This document shows positions 9,801 through 19,420 of a DNA stretch of 64,000 nucleotides, in pieces; position 1 is the first letter of the stretch; each line of letters opens with the position of its first letter. The DNA is from Bacteroides caccae (GTDB taxonomy: Bacteria; Bacteroidota; Bacteroidia; Bacteroidales; Bacteroidaceae): contig NZ_CP022412.2 in NCBI RefSeq assembly GCF_002222615.2, positions 1,364,001 through 1,428,000 of the forward strand, given 5' to 3'. The position numbers and the translations under genes were made by a program. The notes beneath the pieces were generated by a model. The model searched no databases. It worked only from the letters and a program-made list of their open reading frames with translations, and was not told the DNA's origin.

Positions 9801-11017
9801 TTCTTTATAATCTTCTGTCTAACGCTGCAAAATATACCAAAGAAGATGGTTTTATTCAGGTAACTTTATCCTATGCGGAAAATAAAGATTGGGTGCTTTT
9901 ACGTGTAAAGGACAATGGGAAAGGGATATCGAAAGAGAAACAAAAGACACTTTTCCGTCGTTTCTACGAGGGTGATTACCGGAAATTTAATACCATTGGT
10001 ACAGGAATCGGGCTTTCATTAACTAAAGATTTGGTAGAGTTGCATGAAGGAACTATTACTGTGGAAAGTGAAGAAGGACAGGGAACAGAGTTTATTATCC
10101 GCCTTCCTATTGACCGTTCTTATTTCAGGGAAGAACAAATTGATGATGAAGTAATCTTACCGGTTCAGAAATTAGTAGCTTATGAAGAAGAAATGGATGA
10201 GAAACAGTCTGATGAAATATTAGTTACGGCCGAAAAGGCAAATTCTATATTAGTAATAGAAGATAATGAGGAACTATTGCATTTAATGACGAAACTCTTG
10301 AGGCATGAATACAATGTTTTTACTGCTGAAAATGGAAAAGAAGGCATTGCAGTGTTGGAGAATGAAGACATTGATTTGATTGTGTCTGATGTGATGATGC
10401 CGGAGATGGACGGAATGGAGTTTTGTAAATATGTGAAGGGGAAACTGGAAATCAGTCATATTCCTGTGATTCTATTGACTGCTAAAAATAAGGAAGAGGA
10501 CAGGGCGGAAGCGTATGAGGTAGGGGCGGATGCTTTTATAAGCAAACCTTTCAATTTGGCTGTATTGCATGCACGTATTCGTAATTTGCTGAAATATAAG
10601 GAGCGTATGGCGCACGAATTTAAGAAACAGCTGGTTTTTGAATTAAAAGATTTGAATTATACCAGTCTGGATGAGGATTTTATGCAACGAGCCATTGACT
10701 GTGTGAATAATCATCTGGAAGATTGTGAATTTGACCAACCCCAGTTTGCGGATGAAATGAAAACTAGTAAATCTACTTTATATAAGAAGCTAAAGTCTTT
10801 GACTGGGCTGAACACCTCTGCCTTTATCCGGAACGTCCGTTTGAAATCGGCTTGCCGGATTATGGAGGAAAAAGGAAATAGTATACGTGTCTCCGAATTG
10901 GCTTATGCGGTCGGATTTAATGATCCAAAATATTTCAGTGCTTGCTTCAAGAAAGAGTTTGGAGTTTTACCTTCTGAATACCTCGACCAATTTGTAGTTG
11001 AAAAAGAGCACGAGTAG
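6863..11017 (+). CDS. Hybrid two-component system sensor-regulator (HTCS) of the arabinogalactan locus
   Basis: A 1384-residue protein that joins sensor kinase and transcription factor. The order is: N-terminal signal/anchor (about 12-30); about 14 propeller repeats with WLGT/WIGT strands and a Y_Y_Y domain near 720-800, forming the periplasmic sensor; a membrane helix at about 812-835; a histidine kinase with His873 in HELLTPL, an N-box (NLLSNAAKYT) and glycine motifs DNGKGI and GTGIGL; a receiver domain with phospho-acceptor Asp1176 in VSDVMMPEMDG and Lys in SKPF; and a C-terminal AraC-type DNA-binding domain. In Bacteroides such proteins bind an oligosaccharide in the periplasm and switch on the adjoining locus. 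The start at 6863 is set by the promoter box at 6833-6840. The cognate target is probably the susC promoter 249 bp downstream. Confidence 0.95.
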   Translation: MENNQYSYINRRFYASIFCALFSTLLFAFEGDIVSHLNFKKLPALNNLPTDEIQKVYQDKDGFIWLASRYGFYQYDGYEATLYKSNLYAPGLLTNNNILCLVDDYKHNLWIGTQEGLNILNKKTGEIRKILAPEIPNNVVSCLLVTRDHSVWLGTDSGLCKYIAEKDSFVVYHREQTDGVLDYTAIKSLFEDSEGDLWIGTWSSGLYRYVPSTGKFYAYPQLNERNSAHVIYEDTNKNIWVGSWNCGLFKLNNPKDLQRVSYVNYRHKLGDNISLSDDIVYDISEDLNTNTLWVGTRSGLSIMSNDTPGHFINYKSRGSSHYISCDEINSIIRDNSGMMWLGSIGGGVLNADTHQSMFTFHSLNFADDDIPTTSVRSLFTDSDNNIWMGIGTYGLACLEYATGKLKSHSQMPEFTGMTIPTVFSVVQRKGSGEIWFGTYDGGIFAYHKGQRVRNLTPENCKFLGSSCVSALYEDKYANCWVGTRGSLGVQLADGNSFLFENMSFVDGAQLNWFYVRDIIADSDNSMWIATSNYGLIHIEGDIRNPSTLKYYNYSFYNKRMLTNNVLCLHIDKSGRLWVGTEGGGIYLYNRQNDRFEEKNQEYNIPGDMVGSIEEDKNGNLWLGTNVGLVKLGAQMKSNEPVVRVYTEADGLQGNFFIAQSACSREGELFFGGYKGYNSFIPEDMEDIQGDVQFAITDIKIFNRSISTLPLEVQREISPLTPAFTQKIELPYKYNNFNIEFAALTYKNPELNRYAYQLEGFDKDWVYTSAERRFAYYNNLKSGTYKFKLKVTNENGIWNGYIREMTVVVLPPFWATWWAYILYLLIVIGTVIGLYRITKNRILLRNELRLRELEKAKAEELNHAKLQFFTNITHELLTPLTIISATVDELKIQAPKHTDLYVVMNSNIRRLIRLLQQILEFRKAETGNLRLRVSPGDIASFVKNGAESFQPLIKKQKIHFSVLCDPESIIGYFDTDKLDKILYNLLSNAAKYTKEDGFIQVTLSYAENKDWVLLRVKDNGKGISKEKQKTLFRRFYEGDYRKFNTIGTGIGLSLTKDLVELHEGTITVESEEGQGTEFIIRLPIDRSYFREEQIDDEVILPVQKLVAYEEEMDEKQSDEILVTAEKANSILVIEDNEELLHLMTKLLRHEYNVFTAENGKEGIAVLENEDIDLIVSDVMMPEMDGMEFCKYVKGKLEISHIPVILLTAKNKEEDRAEAYEVGADAFISKPFNLAVLHARIRNLLKYKERMAHEFKKQLVFELKDLNYTSLDEDFMQRAIDCVNNHLEDCEFDQPQFADEMKTSKSTLYKKLKSLTGLNTSAFIRNVRLKSACRIMEEKGNSIRVSELAYAVGFNDPKYFSACFKKEFGVLPSEYLDQFVVEKEHE

Positions 11018-11195
11018 AAATCTGTTCTGGTTTACCTTTCTATTTTATATTATCTTGTTCTGCTTAATCCTTGTACTTTGTATAGGGAAAGTTTTCTATG
11101 CTCTTTTTTATGTCGAATTATCATTCAAAAAAGGCGAATGTCTAAAATTCTACCTCTAAAAAGCATCTTTGGAGGTTGGTAGGAGGGGAGGTTTC

Positions 11196-11203
11196 TATCT
11201 TTG
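11196..11203 (+). promoter_or_regulatory. Bacteroides -7 box (TATCTTTG) for the susC/susD operon
   Basis: TATCTTTG sits in the 249-bp gap after the HTCS gene, 63 bp before the SusC ATG. Its position marks the likely regulated promoter of the long operon starting at 11267. Confidence 0.65.
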
Positions 11204-11266
11204 CGTTGTGATTCCTAAGGATCATGAGATTTGTTTATTTAATGTTTAATCTTAATTTTATACTGA

Positions 11267-14200
11267 ATGGAAAAGCGAAAGACCTTCCATGGAAGACAAG
11301 TCGGGAAGAAACGGTTACTCCCAATCGTATTCCCTTTGTTTTTATTTCTTTTGATTCCTCTGAACGGCTATGGTGACGATACTCCCATGCCGGAGGTAGT
11401 ACAACAGAATTCTACAAGAATCACAGGTGTAGTGAAGGATGCCTATGGTGAACCGGTGATTGGGGCCAATGTAAAGGTTGTAGGAACGACACAAGGAACC
11501 ATTACCGATTTTGAGGGTAAGTTTTCAATCAATGTATCCGGTGCAAGTGCGAAAATCAAAATTAGTTTTATTGGTTACAAGGATAAAGAGGTAACCGCAA
11601 AGAAAGGTGTTAGTCTAAATATAGTATTAGAAGAAGACGCACAGACACTGGGTGAAGTGCAAGTAGTAGCTTATGGTGTACAGAAAAAAGTATCTATCAC
11701 AGGAGCTATTTCATCTATGAAGGGGGATGATCTGTTGAAGACTCCGGCAGGATCTTTATCTAATGTATTATCCGGGCAAATCACCGGTATTTCTTCTGTA
11801 CAATATTCCGGTGAGCCGGGAGCGGATGCAGCAGATATTTATGTGCGTGGTGTCGCTACATGGAACAATGCGAAACCGCTGATTCAGGTTGATGGTGTAG
11901 AACGTGACTTTTCTCAGATTGATCCGAATGAAATTGAGAGCGTGACTGTGTTGAAAGACGCTTCAGCTACGGCTGTATTTGGTGTACGTGGTGCCAATGG
12001 TGTTATCTTGATTACAACCAAACGTGGTGCAGAAGGTAAGGCTAAGGTTTCTTTCTCTACATCGGCTGGTGTCAATGTGCGAACGAAGGATCTGGAGTTC
12101 GCTAATTCTTACCAGTATGCTTCCTATTATAATATGATGAAAGTAAATGATGGTGGGGTGGCTACTTTTAGCGATGAACAGTTGGAAACATTCCGCAATC
12201 ATTCTAATCCGTTGATGTATCCGGATATTAATTGGATTGATTATTGTATGAATAAGGCTGCTTTTCAGTCTCAGCATAATGTGAATATATCTGGTGGAAC
12301 TAGTAATATGAAATATTTTGTTTCTGCCGGTTTGTTCACGCAAGGCGGTATGTTCAAGCAGTTTAATGCGACAGATGATTTTAACTTTGATTACAAACGA
12401 TACAATTATCGTGCTAATTTGGATTTTGATGTAACGAAAACAACCTTACTGTCAGTCAATATTGGCGGTCGTATAGAGACAAAGCGTACTCCGGAATCAG
12501 GTGAAGATCAGAATCAATTGTTCCGCAAACTTTATTGGGCGGTTCCTTTTGCGGGTGCAGGTATTGTAAACGGTGAACGTGTTGTATCTAATTCTGAAGT
12601 TCTTCCTTTTACGGGAGTGGATGGATTGAGCTCTTATTATGGAAAAGGCTTTCAGACAAAGACAACAAATGTGTTGAATGTAGACCTTGCATTGAATCAA
12701 AAGTTGGATTTTATCACAAAAGGATTGTCCGTAAAACTGAAAGGTGCTTATAATTCAGAATATGCTAATACTAAGAAAGCGAGTTCATCCAAGGCTTATT
12801 ATACACCTGTTGCAAATGCTGATGGATCTATTTCTCTTCGTAAATATGGGACTGACTCTCAATTAAGTTATGGGGAACCTGATAACGGTTTTTCTAAGGC
12901 GCGCAACTGGTATATGGAACTGGCATTGAATTATGCCCGTAAGTTTGGGGATCATAATGTGACAGCATTGTTACTCTATAATCAATCAAAGAAATACTAT
13001 CCGTCAGAGTACTCTGACATTCCTACCGGATATGTAGGTTTGGTAGGACGTGTGACTTATGATTGGAAAACCCGTTATATGGCAGAGTTTAATGCGGGTT
13101 ATAATGGTTCGGAAAACTTTCGTCCAGGAAATCGGTATGGTTTCTTCCCGGCAGGTTCATTGGGCTGGGTTGTAAGTGAGGAATCTTTCTTCCAACCGAT
13201 TAAAAGTGTAGTGAATTATTTAAAACTACGTGCTTCTGTAGGAATGGTGGGTAATGATGTATCACAACGATTCTTATATTTGCCTGATTCTTATCAATAT
13301 GGTGATGGAGGATATTATTTCGGGCAGAATGTTGGAAATAAAATGCCCGGTGCCAGTGAAGTCAGCCGTTCTAATCCGGATGCCAAGTGGGAAACTGCAG
13401 TAAAGCAGAATTATGGAGTGGATGCCACCTTCCTGGCAGAGCGTTTGACGGTTTCTTTAGATTACTTTAGGGAAGATCGTAGTGATATTTTATCTAAACC
13501 CGATTATTTGCCGGCAATTCTAGGTATGTCACTTCCTTCTGTTAACGTTGGGGAGACATTGAATAGAGGATTTGAAGTACAGTTGAAATGGAACGAAACT
13601 CTGAAAAATGATTTCAGATATTGGGCAAACTTTAATATTTCTTTCTCAAGGAATAAAATTGTCTATAAGAATGAGGTAGATCAAAATGAGCCTTGGATGT
13701 ATGAGACTGGACGTAGAATAGGTTCCCGTTCGATGTATAAGTTTTGGGGGTTCTATGATGAAACGGCAGATATGCGTTATCAAGAGGAGTTTGGACGTCC
13801 GATAGCTAATCATGGTATTACATTGGTGCCGGGTGATTGCGTTTATGTGGATTTGAATGCCGATGGTGAAATAAATTCCAATGATGCTACGCGCGATATA
13901 GGGTATACCGATATGCCGGAATACACTGCCGGATTGAATACCGGATTCAGTTGGAAGAATTTTGATTTTTCCATGCAATGGACAGGAGCTTGGAATGTGG
14001 ATCGGATGTTAGACGAATTCAGACGTCCGTTGGGTGACACAAATGAAAAAGGATTGTTGCTTTATCAGTATGATACAACGTGGCGTTCATCGGCTGATAC
14101 ATTCACTGCTAAATTCCCGCGTACTTCTAGTTTGCATGCTTCCAATAATTATGCAGGGTCTGACTTGTATTTGATTAATGCCAGCTATTTGCGTCTGAAA

Positions 14201-14398
14201 AGTGTGGAAATAGGTTATAATTTCAATTTCCCTTTCATGAAGAAACTGAAGATGGATAATTGCCGGTTGTATGTAAATGGATATAATTTGATTACTATTA
14301 CCGGATTCAAATGGGGAGACCCGGAATCTCGTCAGAGCTCCCGCCCTAATTATCCTTTGACACGTGTATTTAATATTGGATTGAAACTTGGATTCTAA
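11267..14398 (+). CDS. SusC-like TonB-dependent transporter 1
   Basis: A 1043-residue outer-membrane importer of glycan oligosaccharides. A signal sequence covers about residues 15-36. A carboxypeptidase-regulatory-like domain (about 50-125; ITGVVKDAYGEPVIGANV) precedes the plug domain (about 130-245), which carries the SusC-type motifs VSGQITGI-like, DIYVRGVATW, PLIQVDGVER and VTVLKDASATAVFG. The rest is the 22-strand barrel, ending in the terminal strand RVFNIGLKLGF. It is followed 6 bp later by its SusD partner, with which it forms the SusC2D2-type complex. First gene of the operon behind the promoter box at 11196-11203. Confidence 0.96.
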   Translation: MEKRKTFHGRQVGKKRLLPIVFPLFLFLLIPLNGYGDDTPMPEVVQQNSTRITGVVKDAYGEPVIGANVKVVGTTQGTITDFEGKFSINVSGASAKIKISFIGYKDKEVTAKKGVSLNIVLEEDAQTLGEVQVVAYGVQKKVSITGAISSMKGDDLLKTPAGSLSNVLSGQITGISSVQYSGEPGADAADIYVRGVATWNNAKPLIQVDGVERDFSQIDPNEIESVTVLKDASATAVFGVRGANGVILITTKRGAEGKAKVSFSTSAGVNVRTKDLEFANSYQYASYYNMMKVNDGGVATFSDEQLETFRNHSNPLMYPDINWIDYCMNKAAFQSQHNVNISGGTSNMKYFVSAGLFTQGGMFKQFNATDDFNFDYKRYNYRANLDFDVTKTTLLSVNIGGRIETKRTPESGEDQNQLFRKLYWAVPFAGAGIVNGERVVSNSEVLPFTGVDGLSSYYGKGFQTKTTNVLNVDLALNQKLDFITKGLSVKLKGAYNSEYANTKKASSSKAYYTPVANADGSISLRKYGTDSQLSYGEPDNGFSKARNWYMELALNYARKFGDHNVTALLLYNQSKKYYPSEYSDIPTGYVGLVGRVTYDWKTRYMAEFNAGYNGSENFRPGNRYGFFPAGSLGWVVSEESFFQPIKSVVNYLKLRASVGMVGNDVSQRFLYLPDSYQYGDGGYYFGQNVGNKMPGASEVSRSNPDAKWETAVKQNYGVDATFLAERLTVSLDYFREDRSDILSKPDYLPAILGMSLPSVNVGETLNRGFEVQLKWNETLKNDFRYWANFNISFSRNKIVYKNEVDQNEPWMYETGRRIGSRSMYKFWGFYDETADMRYQEEFGRPIANHGITLVPGDCVYVDLNADGEINSNDATRDIGYTDMPEYTAGLNTGFSWKNFDFSMQWTGAWNVDRMLDEFRRPLGDTNEKGLLLYQYDTTWRSSADTFTAKFPRTSSLHASNNYAGSDLYLINASYLRLKSVEIGYNFNFPFMKKLKMDNCRLYVNGYNLITITGFKWGDPESRQSSRPNYPLTRVFNIGLKLGF

Positions 14399-14404
14399 TA
14401 CTTT

Positions 14405-16345
14405 ATGAATAATATGATGAAACATTTAAGTAAATGGTTTATAGCGACATTGGCAGGAGTAGCTTTGTTTTCCTCTTCTTGTGTCGATCAAGTGAAATTT
14501 GGAGATAGCTTTTTAGAAAAGGCTCCGGGGGTAGCGGTAACGCAAGATACAATCTTCGGAAAAGCTACGTACGCTCGTGCTTTCCTGTGGAATACTTATA
14601 GTAAACTTTATTACGCGCTCCCTGTATATTGGAATACGGTGGAGGGGAAAATGAACACAGGAATCTTTGAAATGATGTCCGATTGCTGGCATAGCCACAC
14701 GGATTGGAATGGAATTAACCGGAAATACTATTCAGGCTCTTATAAGGCAGGTGATGAGGATAGTAGCGATGATACGCGCTTTGGTTATACTAAAGAGAAT
14801 TGTTGGGAGGCGATTCGTGCTGCATTACTTTTTGTGGAGAATGTAGAGCGGGTTCCGGATATGGAAGATGCGGAGAAAAAACGTTTGGCGGCAGAAGCTA
14901 AAGTGATTGTAGCATCTCGTTATTTTGATTTGTTTCGCCACTTTGGAGGGCTTCCGTTAATAAAGGAAACCTATGACGTGCAGCCTTCTTATGAATTGCC
15001 TCGCGCTACGGTGGAAGAAACGGTGAATTACATGATTAATCTTTTAGATGAGGCTGCTGCTACTCCTCAACTTCCGTGGGACTTAGGTACGGATGACACG
15101 AATTGGCAAGGACGCTTTACCAAAGCAGCTGCTATGGGGCTCAAGTGTAAGATTCTTTTGTTTGCAGCCAGCCCATTGTTTAATGACAATGTCCCCTATT
15201 GTACGGAGCCGCCGCAAGATGCTGTGACTAATCATCAGGTGTGGTATGGTGCTTACAAACCGGAGTTATGGGACCAGTGTTTGCAGGCTTGTGTTGATTT
15301 CTTTACAGAACTTCAATCAAGAGGGTATTATGAACTGACACAGGCAACGGAAGCTACGGCAAAAGGTTACAGAGATGCGTATAATAAGGCCTATTTTACC
15401 CGTGAGAATAATAAAGAACTGTTGATTTCTACGCATATTTCCCGTTTCGGTAAATTTAATTCATGGGATGAATGGCAGTATATTTTTGTCAATAGCGGAA
15501 ATGGTACAGTTATTACGGGTGGATTGACCCCCACACTGGAATTTATGGAGATGTTTCCAATGAGTAATGGCGAACCTTTCCAGTTGAATACTGCTACAGA
15601 CTTGTTTTATACGGATAATGATTACAATAAACCGATTCGTGACCCACGGTTGTATGAAACGATGCTGGTGAATGGAACACAGTTTGGAGATCATGCTGCC
15701 GAATTATGGATTGGAGGACGTGACAATATTAATGATACAGAGAAAGAGACAGGCAAATATGCTACCGGATTCGGATGTTACAAGTTCTATAAGGAAGGTG
15801 TCAATTCTCTGAAAGATAAATATCTGCAATGGCCATATCTGCGTCTGGCAGAAATGTATCTGATTTATGCGGAGGCTTTGCTTAAATCGAAGAATGATCT
15901 GCCAGGTGCTATTGAGCAAGTAAATAAAGTACGTGCCCGTGTTGGTTTAGGAGACTTGGCGGTTTGCAATCCCGGCAAGAATCTGACGACTGACGCTGAT
16001 GCCTTGCTGGAAGAGATCCTCAGAGAACGTGCTTGCGAATTAGGCTTGGAAGATGTACGTCTGTTTGACATGACACGATATAAAAGAGAAGATCTTTTTA
16101 GAAAACAACTCCATGGATTGAAGATTTATAGAAATGATGGGGGAGGAAATACGCCTTGGTCCGGAAGTACCGGAAACAGCAGTATTTATCCTAAACCAAC
16201 GAAATTCACTCATGAAGCGTTTCCGCTAGTGAATCCTTCCCGTGCATGGTGGAGTAATTTTAGTCCGAAGTGGTATTTGTCAGCATTCCCACCGTCAGAG
16301 GTGAACAAGAAATACGGATTGACTCAAAATCCTGGTTGGAATTAA
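14405..16345 (+). CDS. SusD-like glycan-binding lipoprotein 1
   Basis: A 646-residue surface lipoprotein of the RagB/SusD family and partner of the preceding SusC. A lipoprotein signal ends at Cys27 in FSSSC (counting from the ATG at 14405; MMKHL inside is an equally good start). The TPR-rich fold is indicated by the helices around AEAKVIVASRYFDLFRHFGG and by LRLAEMYLIYAEALLKS, the conserved C-terminal SusD segment, followed by RERACELGLEDVRLFDMTRYK and the typical ending NPGWN. At 646 residues it is longer than the usual 500-600. It binds the polysaccharide at the cell surface and hands it to SusC. Confidence 0.95.
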   Translation: MNNMMKHLSKWFIATLAGVALFSSSCVDQVKFGDSFLEKAPGVAVTQDTIFGKATYARAFLWNTYSKLYYALPVYWNTVEGKMNTGIFEMMSDCWHSHTDWNGINRKYYSGSYKAGDEDSSDDTRFGYTKENCWEAIRAALLFVENVERVPDMEDAEKKRLAAEAKVIVASRYFDLFRHFGGLPLIKETYDVQPSYELPRATVEETVNYMINLLDEAAATPQLPWDLGTDDTNWQGRFTKAAAMGLKCKILLFAASPLFNDNVPYCTEPPQDAVTNHQVWYGAYKPELWDQCLQACVDFFTELQSRGYYELTQATEATAKGYRDAYNKAYFTRENNKELLISTHISRFGKFNSWDEWQYIFVNSGNGTVITGGLTPTLEFMEMFPMSNGEPFQLNTATDLFYTDNDYNKPIRDPRLYETMLVNGTQFGDHAAELWIGGRDNINDTEKETGKYATGFGCYKFYKEGVNSLKDKYLQWPYLRLAEMYLIYAEALLKSKNDLPGAIEQVNKVRARVGLGDLAVCNPGKNLTTDADALLEEILRERACELGLEDVRLFDMTRYKREDLFRKQLHGLKIYRNDGGGNTPWSGSTGNSSIYPKPTKFTHEAFPLVNPSRAWWSNFSPKWYLSAFPPSEVNKKYGLTQNPGWN

Positions 16346-16377
16346 TGTGGAATAACTACGATTAATCATAGAATAAA

Positions 16378-19300
16378 ATGAAAAAATATAAGATACTAGC
16401 TTTAGCGATATTCGCTTGCGTCACCTTGAACGGCTGGGCACAAAGTGAAGATAATGTAACCGGAAGAGTTCTTGATGAAAAAGGGAAGCCGGTAGCGGGA
16501 GCCTTGGTTTCGGTTGAAGAGAACCCATTGGTGCGGGTGGCTACAGATAAAAATGGACGTTTTGAAATCACTGCTGTGAAAGGAAGCCGTTTGAAAGTAC
16601 AGACTGGTGATGATGCAATGAAGGTGGTGAAAATAGAAAACGGTTCGGAATTGACGGTTGTCATGGATTACTCTTCAGAGAAAGTAAATTACGGATTTGG
16701 ATTGCAGCAAACGAATGCGGAGTCTACTGGTGCCGTATCTACTGTATATGCAGAGAATATAGATAAAAGTTCGGCTTTTTCAATCGGAAATTCATTATAT
16801 GGCAATGTGCTGGGACTGACTACCATGCAAAGTACCGGTGTGGTATGGGAGCAGATGCCGTCGATGTATATTCGCGGCCTGAAGACACTGAATGGTAATA
16901 ATGGCATCTTGTTGGTCGTGGACGGACTTGAACGGGATAATAACTGGCAGGCTTTAAAATATATTACTCCGGAAGAAGTGGAATCTGTTAGTGTACTTCG
17001 TGATGCGGCCGCGTTGGCTCTCTATGGCTATAGGGGAGTGAATGGCGTAGTCAATATTGTGACAAAACGTGGTAAATACGATACTCGTGAGATTAATTTT
17101 TCTTATGACCATGCTTTCAATTATATGACGCGCAAGCCGGAATTGGCGGATGCCTATACGTATGCTTCTGCCTTAAATGAAGCATTGACAAATGATGGCA
17201 AGCAGGTGCGATATTCGCAAAATGAATTGAATGCGTTTAAGAATGGCACTTCTCCTTATCTTTATCCGAATGTAAACTGGTGGGAAGAAGTTTTTCGTGA
17301 TCGTGGGGCGTCAGATATCGCAACATTAAGTTTTCGCGGCGGATCTACCAAGATGCGTTATTATACAATGATGAATTTGCAGAATAACCGTGGATTTATC
17401 AAAAACTTTGATACGAATGCTGACTATTCCACTCAGGAAAAGTATTCAAAAGCTAACTTCCGTACCAATCTGGATATTGATTTGTCACCGAAAACAAAGA
17501 TGCAGGCCAATATCATGGGGATTTTGAATGAATTCAGTCGTCCGGGTATGGGCAGCGATAATTTGATAAGCAAACTGTATCAATTACCTTCAGCGGCTTT
17601 CCCTATCCGTACGAAAAGTGGTTTGTGGGGAGGAAATACTACTTGGGGTGAGAACTGGAATCCGGTAGCGTTGACTGAAGGGCGCGCATACTCAAAAGGA
17701 CATACTCGTGGATTATATGCTGATATGTCTTTACGGCAGGATTTGTCTTCTTTAACCAAGGGGTTAGGAGCTTCTGTCCGTATAGGATATGACAATCTCG
17801 CTTCTTACTGGGAGAATCACACAAAAGGATATAAATATGGTATGGCATCGGTCGCTTCCTGGGAAAACGGATTGCCGATAGCTGGTGAGGAAATAACGGG
17901 AGGAAAAGATACGGAAATGTCGGGTGACAGCAAACTTGACTGGCAATATCGCGCCTTTAACTTCCAAATGAATGTCGATTGGCAACGTCAGTTTGGTGTA
18001 CACAGTCTGTATTCCATGTTGCTTTATACCTATAAATATGATAATGCTAAAGGAATCAATAATACGTTCTACCGTCAGAATGCGGGTTGGTATACTCATT
18101 ATGGCTTTAAGAACCGTTATTTTGCAGATTTTACATTGATGGCTTCTGCCTCCAACTTATTGGCGCCCGATCATCGCTGGAATGTATCTCCTACAGTTGG
18201 GCTGGCATGGCTTATTTCTAATGAGAAGTTTATGCAAAGCCAGAATGTGGTGGATTTCCTGAAACTGCGGGCTTCCTTCGGTATGTTGAATACGGATAAT
18301 ATTCCCGGTAACGGCTATTGGAATGAGACGGTAGGTGGCGGTAATGGCTATCCGATAAATAATAATTTCGGTGGTGACGGAGGCTGGCATGAAGGTCGTC
18401 TGGCATCTGTTAACGGAACCACAGAAAAAGCTTATAAGTATAATGCGGGTGTGGATGCTACCTTGTTCAAGGGATTGACTTTGACAGTGGATGGCTTTTA
18501 TGAAAGACGTTCTGATATTTGGGTCAGTTCAGACGGACAGAACTCGGCGGTGTTGGGTGCATCCGGTTCTTATGTAAATGCGGGTATCGTAGATAGTTGG
18601 GGCACGGAAATCGGCGCCAATTACTATAAGAAGATGGGTAATGTGGAATTAAATTTGGGAGGAACGTTCACTTACAATCGAAGTAAAATTATAGAAATGC
18701 TAGAAGAACCGGCAGCTTACGACTATACGCGCTCTACGGGCAATCCGGTAGGACAAATCTTTGGATTGCAGGCTATTGGATATTTTGTAGATCAGGCAGA
18801 TATAGATAATAGCTTGCCACAGCAGTTTGGACCGGTAAAGGCCGGAGATATTAAGTACAAGGACATGAATGGTGATAAAGTAATTAATTCGGATGATAGA
18901 GTAGCTATGGGATACAATAGTACATGTCCTGAAATTTATTATTCGTTCAGTCTTGGTTTGGAATGGAAGGGATTAGGTTTTAGTGCACAATTCCAAGGAG
19001 TGGGAAATTATACGGCAATCTTGTCGGGAACTTACTATCGTCCATTGGTGGATAATACGACAATTTCTAATTATGTTTACCGGAATCGTTGGACACCGGA
19101 AACTCCGAACGCTCGTTTCCCAAGGTTGACGACGGAAACTGTTGACAACAATCTGCAGACAAGCTCTTTATGGTTGGCAGATCGTTCTTTTTTGAAGTTG
19201 CGTAATTGTGAGGTGTACTACAAGCTTCCTTCATCCTGGTTGAACAGGTTTTGGGTAAAGAATGCGAAAGTATATGTAAGAGGGGTTGATTTACTTTGCT

Positions 19301-19392
19301 TCGATAGTATTGACCAATTGGATCCGGAAGCGATGAATAGCTCTTATCCTGCTACCCGATCTATTCATGTTGGTTTGTCAGTAGGATTTTAA
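16378..19392 (+). CDS. SusC-like TonB-dependent transporter 2
   Basis: A 1004-residue second importer. The signal peptide ends at GWAQ (about residue 22), followed by a carboxypeptidase-regulatory-like domain (about 27-95, VTGRVLDEKGKPVAGALV), a plug domain (about 110-230, with LLVVDGLERD and VSVLRDAAALALYGYRG) and a barrel ending in SIHVGLSVGF. The plug is clearly divergent from that of the first SusC, so the two pairs probably admit different fragments of one polymer. It begins 32 bp after the first SusD and is followed 28 bp later by its own SusD. Confidence 0.95.
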   Translation: MKKYKILALAIFACVTLNGWAQSEDNVTGRVLDEKGKPVAGALVSVEENPLVRVATDKNGRFEITAVKGSRLKVQTGDDAMKVVKIENGSELTVVMDYSSEKVNYGFGLQQTNAESTGAVSTVYAENIDKSSAFSIGNSLYGNVLGLTTMQSTGVVWEQMPSMYIRGLKTLNGNNGILLVVDGLERDNNWQALKYITPEEVESVSVLRDAAALALYGYRGVNGVVNIVTKRGKYDTREINFSYDHAFNYMTRKPELADAYTYASALNEALTNDGKQVRYSQNELNAFKNGTSPYLYPNVNWWEEVFRDRGASDIATLSFRGGSTKMRYYTMMNLQNNRGFIKNFDTNADYSTQEKYSKANFRTNLDIDLSPKTKMQANIMGILNEFSRPGMGSDNLISKLYQLPSAAFPIRTKSGLWGGNTTWGENWNPVALTEGRAYSKGHTRGLYADMSLRQDLSSLTKGLGASVRIGYDNLASYWENHTKGYKYGMASVASWENGLPIAGEEITGGKDTEMSGDSKLDWQYRAFNFQMNVDWQRQFGVHSLYSMLLYTYKYDNAKGINNTFYRQNAGWYTHYGFKNRYFADFTLMASASNLLAPDHRWNVSPTVGLAWLISNEKFMQSQNVVDFLKLRASFGMLNTDNIPGNGYWNETVGGGNGYPINNNFGGDGGWHEGRLASVNGTTEKAYKYNAGVDATLFKGLTLTVDGFYERRSDIWVSSDGQNSAVLGASGSYVNAGIVDSWGTEIGANYYKKMGNVELNLGGTFTYNRSKIIEMLEEPAAYDYTRSTGNPVGQIFGLQAIGYFVDQADIDNSLPQQFGPVKAGDIKYKDMNGDKVINSDDRVAMGYNSTCPEIYYSFSLGLEWKGLGFSAQFQGVGNYTAILSGTYYRPLVDNTTISNYVYRNRWTPETPNARFPRLTTETVDNNLQTSSLWLADRSFLKLRNCEVYYKLPSSWLNRFWVKNAKVYVRGVDLLCFDSIDQLDPEAMNSSYPATRSIHVGLSVGF

Positions 19393-19420
19393 CGTTTAAC
19401 GCTATAAAAAGAAAGAAACT